Origin: Branchiostoma floridae | Lineage: Eukaryota; Chordata; Leptocardii; Amphioxiformes; Branchiostomatidae | Assembly: GCF_000003815.2 (NCBI RefSeq) | Contig: NC_049988.1 | Coordinates: forward strand, 13,634,119-13,698,118 | DNA: 64,000 bases | Direction: 5' to 3' | DNA letters: not shown here | Content: more model-generated notes on this DNA | What the model saw: the letters and a program-made list of their open reading frames with translations, nothing else | Databases searched by the model: none | What the model was told of the DNA's origin: nothing | How positions within the stretch are numbered: position 1 is the first letter of the stretch

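Larger units (their letters stand above)
55224..63945 (+). repeat. Tandem array of class d discoidin modules
   Basis: Modules of 315-nt + 145-nt + short PTS exons, repeated as D11-D15 and D17, interrupted by the divergent D16. The first five start at 55224, 56336, 57386, 58481 and 59750, so the period is about 1.05-1.27 kb. High similarity extends to splice sites. Confidence 0.88.

Noticed and set aside
55224-63945. Bacterial-style operon or mobile gene cassettes because of repeated modules
   Set aside because: GT-AG introns, AT-rich introns and polypyrimidine tracts before acceptors show an animal gene with domain duplication.

Overview
The window reads as animal genomic DNA. It appears to lie wholly inside one very large, exon-rich, plus-strand gene that runs off both ends. 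I see no start codon context, promoter, stop codon, polyadenylation signal, tRNA or rRNA that I can support. Every coding segment is bounded by GT...AG splice sites with compatible phases, giving 122 exons (about 31 kb of coding sequence, roughly 10,300 residues). Introns are mostly 110-590 bp. Coding exons are GC-rich and threonine-rich, and introns are AT-rich. Compact introns, a tRNA-like SINE remnant and the domain mix suggest an invertebrate deuterostome, most likely a cephalochordate (amphioxus, Branchiostoma). That assignment is inference; no species marker is visible.

The protein is a giant secreted mucin-like molecule made of three parts. (1) Long Thr/Pro/Ser/Gln linkers (PTS), dense in TTT, TTKP, TQT and GTTT motifs, are the substrate for mucin O-glycosylation. 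(2) There are 23 complete eight-cysteine WxxW domains, the family found in MUC2/MUC5-type mucins and CILP, plus the last bases of one more. (3) There are 17 F5/8 type C (discoidin) domains, beta-barrel modules that in other proteins bind carbohydrate or phospholipid. One lone cysteine-rich TIL/VWC-like segment lies near the middle.

Layout: 1-13.8 kb, PTS + WxxW repeats (W1-W8). 14.2-30.0 kb, nine discoidin domains (D1-D9) as three tandem copies of a ~5 kb, three-domain cassette. 30.0-35.9 kb, PTS, W9, the TIL/VWC-like segment, W10, W11. 36.0-37.3 kb, one discoidin domain (D10). 37.5-54.0 kb, twelve WxxW domains (W12-W23). 54.2-63.9 kb, seven discoidin domains (D11-D17), in a recent tandem array where two copies carry one-base deletions.

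Domain modules begin and end in intron phase 1, so they can be duplicated or skipped without breaking the frame. The likely role is a heavily glycosylated mucus or extracellular-coat protein with a very high number of possible ligand-binding modules. Long minus-strand open frames in the PTS exons are shadows of the repetitive ACC/ACA codons.
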